From: Medicago truncatula
Lineage: Eukaryota > Streptophyta > Magnoliopsida > Fabales > Fabaceae
Length of the DNA stretch: 64,000 nucleotides
NCBI RefSeq assembly: GCF_003473485.1
Contig: NC_053045.1
Coordinates: 38,414,494-38,478,493 of the forward strand
Direction of reading: 5' to 3'
Made by a program: the position numbers and the translations under genes. This document shows positions 11,917 to 21,415 of this stretch, in pieces. Below the pieces are notes generated by a model. The model was not told the origin of the DNA. It ran no database searches and saw only the letters and a program-made list of their open reading frames with translations. The number at the start of each line of letters is the position of its first letter. The stretch's first letter is position 1.

Positions 11917-12032
11917 AAAGTGTATGATTTGATTTGAAAACATAGTCTTGGAATGATTTATAAAATGTGACATTAAAGTGTATGATTTGATTTGAAAACA
12001 TAGTCTTCGAAAGATTTATAAAATGTGGCATT
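11917..12032 (+). repeat. 58-bp tandem duplication
   Basis: Two consecutive units, 11917-11974 and 11975-12032, each starting AAAGTGTATGATTTGATTTG and differing at a few positions. No coding content. The low divergence suggests a fairly recent local duplication. Confidence 0.8.
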
Positions 12033-12296
12033 AATTCAAATCGTTGTTTTTGCAAAACGCTTTCAAAGGAAATTATTTACTTTGATTTCAAATTAAAGAC
12101 AATCATAAATACACTCTAGTCCAAGGTTTTGAGATGTTTTAATTTTTTTTTTTTAAAATGCAATATCACTGTTAAAAGTCAGGGTGTTACATCTTGGATT
12201 GATGAAATGACTCTCTGACATATCTCTCTTATTCGACGAATTCGGTTTTGGCCTGTGGGATTCAAGCAGTGTTTTGAAAAAAAGGATCAATGAACA

Positions 12297-13025
12297 CAAT
12301 GGCGGAGCTAGGCGAAAAAACTTGGGGTGGCCGGTAGCCGCTATCAAAATAAATTAAAATAATAAACCATATTGTATACAACACATTTTCTTTAATTGTT
12401 AGATTAGGTTCGAATGAAGAAATTATATTTTCTTCATCTCTTTCAATACTATGGACTTATCTCTTTTAAAAAGGGGAATTGGTCTCTTTAGTTCCTGAAC
12501 GGGAAATGAGTAGTCACTTTAGTTCCTGAATGCAGAGAAATTGCAAAACACTCCCTAAATGTAGCATTTGTTGGTCAATTTCAGGGACTAAAGTGACTAA
12601 CAGAGTCTACATTCAATGACTAAATTGATTAACGGAGTCTGCATTCAGGGACTAAATTGATTAACATAGTCTACATTCAGGGACTATTTTACAATTTATC
12701 TACATTCAGGAACTAAAGTGACGACTCTTTTTCTATTCAGAGACTAAAGTGACTAATCTCCTTTTAAAAATGACTTCTTAACTTTTTTGTGTAACAAAGA
12801 AACAAATTTATCAAGATTGTAGTACATAACTCATAATTATAATTAGAGTATGTTGATTCTTGTAACAACCTTAGGCACAACATGATGAGAGTGAATACGA
12901 GTTTCAAAACACACATTCACTTCTCCTTCAAAAAAAAAACACACTTTCACGTTGCTGCATTAGGATGGCATGCTTGTAATTTTCAAATTAACCCAAGGCA
13001 TTTTGGTAATTTTCTGTGTACAAAA

Positions 13026-13056
<31 letters not shown>

Positions 13057-13100
13057 GGGGAGGCCATGGCCTACCCCGTCCTCACGTGGCTTCGCCACTG
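12297..13100. mobile_element. hAT-type non-autonomous element hosting a nested Mutator element
   Basis: The left end is CAATGGCGGAGCTAGGCG and the right end, inverted, is CAGTGGCGAAGCCACGTG; a GGGGT(A/G)GCC block follows in both ends. The flanks are AATGAACA (12289-12296) and GATGAACA (13101-13108), an 8-bp target duplication with one mismatch, as expected for hAT. Its interior holds the 289-bp element at 12473-12761 and an AAT tract near 13030. No transposase frame is left; 804 bp in total. Confidence 0.7.
12473..12761. mobile_element. Mutator-type MITE containing a 32-bp minisatellite
   Basis: Flanked by the 9-bp duplication TTTTAAAAA (12464-12472 and 12762-12770). The ends are imperfect inverted repeats, GGGGAATTGGTCTCTTTAG and GGAGATTAGTCACTTTAG. 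The inside consists of diverged units of about 32 bp starting GGGACTAAAGTGACTAAC, about four to five in a row (roughly 12585-12755), which also resemble the terminal repeats. It lies wholly inside the hAT-type element at 12297-13100, so it is the younger insertion. Confidence 0.7.
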
Positions 13101-13405
13101 GATGAACAATTATTCAATAAGGGTACTAAGTCATTTGTTCAATGATCTAACCATTGGGTCGCTAGTCGAGCTACATGACAAAACTGGATTAAACGGATTG
13201 TTGGGAGCTACCACAAAACGCTTGTGTACTTTTAGTATCACTGAAATGGATGTCACTGTAAATCATGTGTTCGAAGTAGAGGTACCAACGAGTCGAAGCT
13301 GGTTTATATGTTAATTGTTTTGAGAGTTGCATCGTGAGAAATTAGAATGAATATTTGGGGAAAATATAGAGGAGTGATTAGGTGATTGTGTCCTTTTGTA
13401 TATTA

Positions 13406-13520
13406 CTCGATCCGTCAAAAAATAATTGTCTTTTAACATTTTTTCTTTTTCAGAATAATTGTCTCTTTAAAATATCAATGCAACATTTATTATTATTTTT
13501 AAGGGGAGATAGAAATGTGA
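13406..13520 (+). mobile_element. Truncated Stowaway-like MITE end
   Basis: A TA followed by CTCGATCCGTCAAAAAATAA resembles the common Stowaway start CTCCCTCCGTC, with the internal AATAATTGTCTC repeated twice as in such elements. No matching right end was found, so it appears truncated. Confidence 0.45.
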
Positions 13521-16041
13521 ATATACAAAAAATGGCTAATTACTTTATATATTTCAAATCACAAATGATACGGAATATATTTGATAGGCACAACACATTG
13601 GATCAGTACGCGGTGATATGTAGAAATTAACGATCCATATATACGTTTCTTCTGATACAATATTCGTATATAATTCAAAAATCTATGTATGTGGAGAAGA
13701 ACATTTTGTCTCCATTGGTGGAAGTATTCCATGGAGGTTCTGTGGTGGCAAGTGATTTGTTTGGACTTTTGGATATATACAGATATTTTTGTCAGCATGT
13801 TTATATATCCGTATAAATCTTAAACAAGAGTGATATATAACAATAGAGTGCCACCATCAGTCACCACCGTAACCATAGCATAGGCTCGTGTTAATTTGTG
13901 GGGAAGTAGACAAAGACATAAAATGTTCCAGGAGTTAAAGAGGTACATAATGTTAACGGTTAACACACCACGACTACACAAAGAAAATAGCTTCGGAATG
14001 CCTCCTAAAATAAGTTAGGGTCAAGTTAACAGGTACTCTATTTTATTAATTAACTTCTGCCTTAAAGCACAAGTTAACATTTCCTATGTTTATATAGATG
14101 ATAATGAAACAATAGAACTTAATTGGTTAAAAAATTTCACTAAATTATAAATAGTTAAAGAGAATTTGAATTTAATTTTTTTATGGAGCAACTTTTTTAT
14201 CAGACTTTACTTACTTCCTTATAAAAAGAGAGTCTTGTATTTTACTAAGGTGAGATTCTAATATCTTCTCTAAGGTTAACGAGAGTCTTGTATTTATAGA
14301 CAAATGTAGAATTATAAATTTTAATACATTTTTAACAAAATGCAGCATATTTTAAAAAAATCTATTATAATTTTTTTTAACAACCCTATTTATTTATTTT
14401 TTCGACAGAATTATCAACTCTATTTATAAAATCTTTATTTTGTGTCCCTTTGAAACTAAGTTGGATTCACACCTAGTCAATTTAAGTGTATGTTTAATTC
14501 TACTTTTAGAGAGGTTAAAATTGATTCTAAACATGTAAAATTGATTTTGACATGTTTACTTGCTCTTAAGTAGAATTAATTTTATCTTCAAAATTGATTT
14601 TACTTCAAGTTAGAATTTGTAGTTTTTGATTTTAGAATTGATTTTCACATATATATTTATAGTTCAATTCTTTTTTTTGGTAACGATATTTATAGTTCAA
14701 TTCATTTTTACATGAATGCATCAAAACACAATTTATTTTATTTAAAATCACTTTTACTTAAAATCATTTCACATAATCAATTCACTCAAAATCAATTCAA
14801 AATCAATTTTCATGACAGTAATATCAAACTTGCACCAAGTAAATCATGTTTTGAGCTTTTTTTTTTTCGACAAAATGTTTTTGAGTTTTAAACCATCCAA
14901 ATTTAAGATATTAAATTATGAGATTAAACTTTTGCATGACCTATGTCAAACTAGCTGTCAGCATATATAATAGGAGATAAGGCCTGTGTTGGTAGAAAAG
15001 GAAAGGCTTGTGTTGCTACAAAAACAAAAGAGTTTGAGGAGGTTGATGTGAAATAATTATTTGGTCTGTTGGTGCAAATAATTAAGGTTCAAGGCAGAAA
15101 AAAGATAGATAATTGTTGTAAAATCAGAAAGTTAAGGAGGTTGATGTGAAACCCCTTATAAGATGGCTCCGCCTCCGCTCGTAGGTCCGTAATTCAACCT
15201 TCATTATTTTATTATTATAAATTACATTTTTTTATTAAAGATGATGCTGATTTAATTTTGGATCTTTTTCTAGAGGTTCATACCAGACATACTAGTTTAA
15301 AAAAGTTTGTTTTGAATGGCGATCCTTCAAATGAACCAAGAGTGATGACCTTAAATTATATCTATATTTTTTTGTTTATTAAGGTAAACCTTAAACAAGT
15401 CGTTTCCTCTATTTTGTGATTAAGGTTTTTTTTTTTTGGATTGTCAGAATGATGTAGTGTATGGATGGGGATACACGAACCCCCATCAGATATAGAGTCA
15501 GGGTTTCTTTTTTCATCTTTGTTCGAATCAGTTACAAGTGCGAGAAAAACCGAACTCCATCAAATTTTGGGAAGACAAAATCTGTTTCCGCCATGTTGCC
15601 ATGCATAATAGGAAAGCTTATAAGTAGTAACAATAGATCAAAATTCGACAAGTCAGTCATGTCTGTGCCTTTATAATTGTTTTTGGTTGATAGATTCCCA
15701 GATACATTTTGAACAATAATGTTATCTTGACACCATTTTTTCCCTACCCTAATATACACTCCATGTGAAAGAGAGTGTTAGGTGGGATGGTGAGGGCTAC
15801 ATGTTGCATTTGTGTGTGGTAGTAGAAGAGGTGTGTGTGTCACCTATGGTGGTCAACGTATCACCACTTCATTTTAAAATTGGATGATAAGTGGCATGAG
15901 AATACCACATTCACACTTTCAGAGTATTAGTTGTCGTTCAATCAAGATTAGAATGTCGTTTGATCAAAATCAAATGATTTAAATAATATATATTTTTATT
16001 TTATAATTCAAATACGGTTTTCTTTGCGTTAATTCTACGAT
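13521..16041. other. Gene-free AT-rich region
   Basis: Only short, low-complexity frames. Loose repeats of TTGATGTGAAA and AAGGCTTGTGTTG occur near 14980-15160, and an incomplete family-M MITE end lies near 14050-14085. No gene or RNA recognised. Confidence 0.5.
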
Positions 16042-16190
16042 TCTTAAAGGAAATGGATTCTGATAACCTGAAGTTGGATATAGAGATATGTAAAGTCTGA
16101 CAAAAAATTGTTCCACTAAAAAATCAAACTCAAATTCTCATGAACAATTTATTCTTTGGTGCAGGCCATTGACCACTTCATCTTAATTAT
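16042..16190 (-). mobile_element. tRNA-derived SINE, family A, copy 2
   Basis: The minus strand starts AAGATGAAGTGGTCAATGG, continues with TTCATGAGAATTTGAGTTTG at the B-box position, AGTGGAACAATTTTTTGTCA, then GACTTTACAT and an end with GGTTATCAGAATCC. Order and spacing match copies 1 and 3. It is strongly diverged, hence old. Confidence 0.55.
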
Positions 16191-17038
16191 TTGATTTACA
16201 CCATATTTCAATATGGGTTCTCTAAGTTTAATCGATTGGTCATTGGTGTCGTACATGAGTGCAAAGAATTCCAACCAGAGGGTTGCCAAAACCATTTTGA
16301 CATCTAAAGAAATTTGTAAGCCACGTTTCCAACCAAATATTAGAAGAATCTTTCGAAGACAAACTTTCTTTTGAATCAACTTATTTACTACTATATTTTG
16401 ATATTAAAAAACCACGTTGATGTCATGATCCCTTACATTTTTTTCAAGGATATATACTCTCTCATCTGTGAAGGGTGGATAAGTGACAAGTGTTCTATGA
16501 CAACTCACTACCACCAACTGTGTGAAAAACATAGTACTAAGTATCACATGATAAATTTTTGAAATGATTTTTTTATTGTAATTGAAGTTTTGTTGGGCAC
16601 TGATTCAACATAAATTAAATATTTAAATTTATTTTAAAATAATTGAAATTTAAAAATGATATGATATATTTTTTAATAAGTCAAAATGAAATTTATATTT
16701 AACGATAAAAGATGCTCCTCTGAGCACAAAAATATGCTAAAAAAAAGCAATATAGTTCAATTACAATACACCAAAAAAAGAAACAAAGCAAAAACATATC
16801 ACCAGCACCCAAAACAATCTAAAGGACGTTGCCACCATCTAAATAACCCAATAGAAACATCAACATTTTTCTTCCGCCACCATCCAAAAATGATACGATA
16901 TTAATAGATGATTGAATAATGAGTATGAAGCCAATAAAAATGTTGGCATCAAAGTATTCACCTAATTTTTTTGTACTAAAGAAATTTAGGTCCAAAGAGT
17001 TTTAACAAATGTATTTACCAATTATTATTTTATGGTCT

Positions 17039-17211
17039 TGCTAACCATTGCCCTCAGAGCAATAGTTAAGGAAGCCAAAAGTAATATGTTTGCATTGGTT
17101 TCAACAATATTTTGACATTTAAAAAGTTAAATTTATCACTTTTCACCATTTTTCAATACTATATTTTTATTTTTATCTCCTTATCCAATACCCTAAGGGC
17201 AATGGTTAGCA
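17039..17211. mobile_element. MITE family M, copy 2
   Basis: A 173-bp element with ends TGCTAACCATTGCCCTCA and, inverted, TGCTAACCATTGCCCTTA, nearly identical over about 18 bp. The interior, read on the minus strand, carries TTTAACTTTTTAAATGTCAA, shared with the copy at 24895 (TTCAACTTTTTAAAAGTCAA). Located 0.5 kb upstream of the TAXIMIN-type gene. Superfamily not assigned. Confidence 0.65.
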
Positions 17212-17753
17212 TTCACTTTTTTTATTTATGAGATCTTCCTTACCAACAAATCTTTCCTCAATTGTCAACCATGATAACTTTTCTTTTCATTAGTAGTGTA
17301 GTACATAGACACACCATGATAAATTATTTATTAACCATGATGAATTGGCACATGATAAAAGTTAGATTAGACTTTGTCAAAAAAAAAAAAAAAAGGTTAG
17401 ATTAGACAGCAGGACCAACATAAAAATAGAAGTTTTTTTTTTCTTTTTCTGTGTGAAATAAACATAAAAATAGAAGTTAGATGAAAAGAAACGGTAAACA
17501 ATTAGTTTAACAAATCAAAGAGACAGTAATATATAGTCAACGCGACAAAATATATAGTCATCGGAGTTTTCGTCACGCTGGGTTTTGCCTTGGAAATTAC
17601 GTCGAAATTAAGACGGCTTAATGTAATTAATATTATTATTATATTCCTATATTATTATAAACTTAATCTTGATTCCTTCATAATATTCTTCTTCTTCTTC
17701 TTCTTCAGATTCAAATCATATAAAGAAACATATTCCAATTTAACATAATATCA

Positions 17754-18127
17754 ATGGCAAGTGACCAAGACTTTTGTGAATGTAGACCTTTGGGTTTCTT
17801 CATTGGATTACCCTTTGCTCTATTATCATTAATTTTATCTCTTATAGGAGCAATTATTTGGATTATCGGGTACGCAACTTTTTTTCTACTCATTTCTTAC
17901 CATTTTCTATTTTTTTTGTAGTATTTTTCTTATCATAAGTTCAATTTTCCTATATATAATAAAATAGTTTTATTCATGAATTGTTCATCTTCTTTTATTA
18001 TAGGTCAATATTGAGTTGCTGCTGTCCTTGTTGCATATGCTGCACAGGATTGCTCAATGTTGCTGTATGTTTGATAAAGCTTCCAGTTCGAATTCTTAGA
18101 TGGTTTGTTAACAAAATTCCTTGTTAG
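17754..18127 (+). CDS. TAX: TAXIMIN-type cysteine-rich signalling peptide, two exons
   Basis: A 79-aa protein from exons 17754-17869 and 18004-18127, joined within a glycine codon (donor GG/GTACGC, acceptor ATTATAG). Residues 8-22 ([15 protein letters not shown]) and the C-terminal WFVNKIPC are the two hallmarks I know from TAXIMIN peptides. Between them lie a hydrophobic segment (about 14-39), a cysteine cluster [10 protein letters not shown] (43-52) and an amphipathic stretch [19 protein letters not shown] was described as a plant signalling peptide affecting metabolism and, in Arabidopsis TAX1/TAX2, lateral organ separation; members are about 75 aa, so the length fits. The hydrophobic N-terminal part can act as a secretion signal or membrane anchor. 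The ATG is the first after a CTT-rich leader. Both exons are very short, so length-filtered gene finding may miss it. Confidence 0.88.
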
Positions 18128-18649
18128 AGGATAAGTACTATTAATTTGTAGCATAAATCCTTTTTTTTTCTTTCTTTCTATATTATTGTATTCCAATTTG
18201 GAATTAGTTTTGTGGGAATTTCTCAATTGAAACAAATAGTATAGTTTAGTTGTTATGTATAGAGAAGTTACATATAAAGAGCTTCTCATTGTAGAATTAT
18301 TTCTATTTTATTCATTAAAAATATAGTTAACACTAGTGTAAAAGCTCTTTTTGGGGTTTTTTTTTGTTGTTGATAAAAGTTAATTAATTGCAATATTCAA
18401 TTCCTAACTGTCTATTATTTTTGGTTCATTTCTATTTATATCTAAAGAAAATAGAAAATCTGTTTCTAGAACCCAAATTCCTTTAAACTCCAACTAAACT
18501 GATAATTAATTTTTTTTGATCAAAAACTGATAATTAATAGACTAGATGTAAGTTTTTGTTTGAACTTCAATAAATTAGTTTTTACGAATTTGTACTATCT
18601 TAAAATATGAAAATATATAAGTATCTTGAAGCCTGAACTTTTTTTGCAA

Positions 18650-18830
18650 GACATTCTCTTGCATTTGATTATGTCCTTGTATACAGGGTGTATGTATGTG
18701 TGTGACTTAATTATGACAACTTTTCTTAAAGAAATTTGTATATACCCTATATACAGGGTGCATGTATGTGTCATTTTAATAGGATGCATGTATGTGTCAT
18801 TTTCCTCTAAAAAAATGTATGTATCATTTT
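18650..18830 (+). repeat. Imperfect repeats with TGTATGTGT core
   Basis: Three to four degenerate units built on ATACAGGGTG(C/T)ATGTATG, followed by TGTGTCATTTTAATAGGATG-type text. They follow the TAXIMIN-type gene by about 0.5 kb and encode nothing convincing on either strand. Confidence 0.6.
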
Positions 18831-19959
18831 AAATTCCGCAATTGAGAGGTTGCTTATTATCTTACATAATGTAGCACATTTATTTACCTTTGTTTTACTG
18901 GAAAATGGTACAAACATGAGGCCCTTTTGTTGAGCTTGGGAGGTTAACTTCGTTGGAGTAAGCTGCCAAAGTCCTTTTAATTAGGTTTTGAAGTCAGCAT
19001 GTCAAAGTCCTCTCATTCAAGTTGAAGAACTAAGTTGGGACCTTCCTTTACTTAGGTTCTGAAGTTAATTTTTGAGGCACCGAGGTCAATCTGTTGAGAT
19101 ATCAAAGTCACCTCATCTGGGTTGAAGAGCTAGGTGAAGTTTTAAAACCTCTTCATTGTCTATTCATTGTAATTTCATAATCTTGTTGTCATCTCTCTTT
19201 TGATTACGTACGAACGGCTAGATTTCTTTGAATAGGTCAAGTAGATGAACTTCTTCGTAGCTAATAGCTACTTAAACCATGTAATTCGTTGAGTACTTCT
19301 TTATGCAAATGAATTATTAGTATTATTTTGTAAATCTTTGTTTTTAATGTTTTTTATGTGTTTACGAATTTTCATGAATCGATCTAAATTTTGAATGACT
19401 ATTAACCTTAGTTTTTGAGATTTGACTAAGATTAATTTTGTGAACAATTCTAGTTTTAGAAATATCGTAGTACCATATTTGTAACAAAGGATTTAATGTT
19501 CTAAATAAAACCTTCAAAGGTCACATACTCACCTACGACATTATGAAGTTGTGATCGGAGAAGAGGATTAAGTGCCAAGACAGTGAGCTTAGCTACTTTG
19601 TTAAATCGTCATGATACTAATGAATTAATTGTAGTGATTTAGACATGGTTATCAAACATCAAGGAAGGGGTCCAAAAATGACATAATCACTTTTATTTTC
19701 CAATTTTATCAAAACCTAATTTGTTAGCAAGTGCTACTTCACAATGAACCCAATTAATCAAATCATCTTCAACACTTCATATCTATATACCACAAAGTAC
19801 TTCACACCGTCAACAACATACACCTCAAGTTCAACAAACAAAACAAAAAACAATAAATTAAACCACATGAACTTTGAAATAACATTAAAAAACAAGCCAC
19901 ATGTGTTTTTGGAACTTATGAGAAGATAACTTCTTATGCATTAATCAAAACACACATAT
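18831..19959. other. Intergenic region, no gene seen
   Basis: At 18960-19130 a phrase of the type CAAAGTCCTCTCATTCAAG followed by TTGAAGAACTAAG recurs with changes two to three times, suggesting an old repetitive element. The rest is AT-rich without usable frames. Confidence 0.4.
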
Positions 19960-19968
19960 TGGAACATA

Positions 19969-20592
19969 GGTGCCATTTAATTTGGGAAAGCAAACTTCTT
20001 TCCCATCATGGGAAAGTAAATCTCAATCATTAGATTCAAGAGGAACATTGATTTTATCATAGTCTTTCTACATTATATTTTTTCCCCTTTATTCTTCTTC
20101 ATCCCTCAATAAAAACTCTCATTCATCTTTGTTCATCTCTTAAACCCAAAATTCCAAAAATCAAAATAAAAATTCAAAAATAAAAAAACTCAAATACACA
20201 CAAACGAAGAGGAAGGCAATAGATACACAAATTTTCTCTTTTACAATTTTGCTAGTTTATTGAGAATCGATTTTAATTTGAATTCTGTTTGATCTGGGTT
20301 TTTATTTATGGGTTTTCCAACATATAATTTTTTTGGTTTTATTTATGAGATTATGAAGATGGAAGTTAGAATTAAGGGATTGATGAAGATTTTGATGTTG
20401 AGGTTGTTGTTGTTGTTTGTAGAAAACATTGCTGTTAGTGGAATTGTTGTTGTTGTTGAAATTGAGGGATAAAGGGGAAAAAATATAATGTAGAAGGACT
20501 ATGATAAAATCAATGTTCCTCTTGAATCTAATGATTGAGATTTACTTTCCCATGATGGAAAAGAAGTTTGCTTTCCCAAATTAAATGGCATC
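19969..20592. mobile_element. Mutator-type non-autonomous element with 124-bp inverted repeats
   Basis: A 624-bp element. Terminal inverted repeats 19969-20092 and 20469-20592 are 124 bp each and, by eye, differ at only three positions; they begin G(G/A)TGCCATTTAATTTGGG. A perfect 9-bp target duplication TGGAACATA flanks it (19960-19968 and 20593-20601). Long G-starting inverted repeats plus 9-bp duplications define Mutator-like elements. The core has GTT/TTG-rich text and no transposase frame. The near-identical repeats imply a recent insertion or gene conversion between the ends. Confidence 0.9.
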
Positions 20593-20601
20593 TGGAACAT
20601 A

Positions 20602-21238
20602 ACTTCTAATATGTATCAGTACAATTTAAGGAAAACCCGTAGATTGATAATATGAGGGTCAAATTGATACTTTACATTTTCTTTGATGCCAAATGAATGT
20701 ATCGTGACTTTATAAATGTACGAATGGTGATTTGAGACCCAAATTTCTTTTAAAAAAATTACTTTGGAAGTATTGAAAACTTAAGTACAAAAGTTATTAT
20801 CTGACATATGTATGACCACTATAACTAGTACATAAAACCCTTTTTAAATCGGTTAAAAAGGGCTTTTTAACTCGGACGCATATCCGACCTAATATTAAGA
20901 AGTTTTAGCATGTTAAAGTTGGATTTTGGTACCGACTTAAAGAATATGGCTAAGGTGGTTATCTGGGAGCCGACTTAGGAAGTATAGGTAGGCCTAGAAA
21001 AGCCGAACAACAGATTAACCAAACGGAAGATAGCTTCTGATGCTATCGGAACGTAACTTCCAACAAATATAAAAGGTGCATTTTTGAAATTTTAGGAGGA
21101 CTAAACAGCAAAATTCATTGAATAAACTGTATGGACCTAGTTAGTTAGCCCAGCCCAGCCCATATAAACCAGACACCAATGATTGGGAAATGTGGCAGTA
21201 TAAATAAAAAATAATCAAAAAAATTAACAAATATATCT
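20602..21238. other. Intergenic region with possible CACTA-related end
   Basis: CACTATAACTAGTACATAAA at about 20817 followed by subterminal text with repeated TTTTTAAATCGG and TTTTTAACTCGG motifs recalls CACTA element ends, but no matching opposite terminus was found. Otherwise no gene. Confidence 0.3.
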
Positions 21239-21305
21239 GGAACATTCCACAAAAGTCGAGATTCTACTACACCTCTTATAACATGTCAAATTTCCAGAAC
21301 CAGAA
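21239..21305 (+). promoter_or_regulatory. Heat-shock-element-like sites upstream of HSP40 gene
   Basis: GGAACATTCC at 21239-21248 contains the inverted GAA-nn-TTC pair, and TTCCAGAACCAGAA at 21292-21305 contains TTC-nn-GAA plus a further GAA. These match the alternating nGAAn units bound by heat-shock factors and lie 110-180 bases before the start codon of a DnaJ gene, which fits a heat-inducible chaperone. Function is inferred from pattern and position only. Confidence 0.45.
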
Positions 21306-21415
21306 AGATTTTAACATATTAGATTCTTCAATCATCAACTTCAGTGAAGTGAACATAAAAATATATCACAAAAACGACAATTTAAACCGCAAAACTTAAG
21401 AGAAAGAGAGAAGAA

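Noticed and set aside
11386-12055. Overlapping minus-strand open frames of 146 and 165 codons
   Set aside because: They run through T-rich runs and the 58-bp tandem duplication; composition and repeats explain them and no domain is visible.
12970-13314. 114-codon frame with an Asn run
   Set aside because: Driven by an AAT microsatellite and the end of the hAT element; not a gene.
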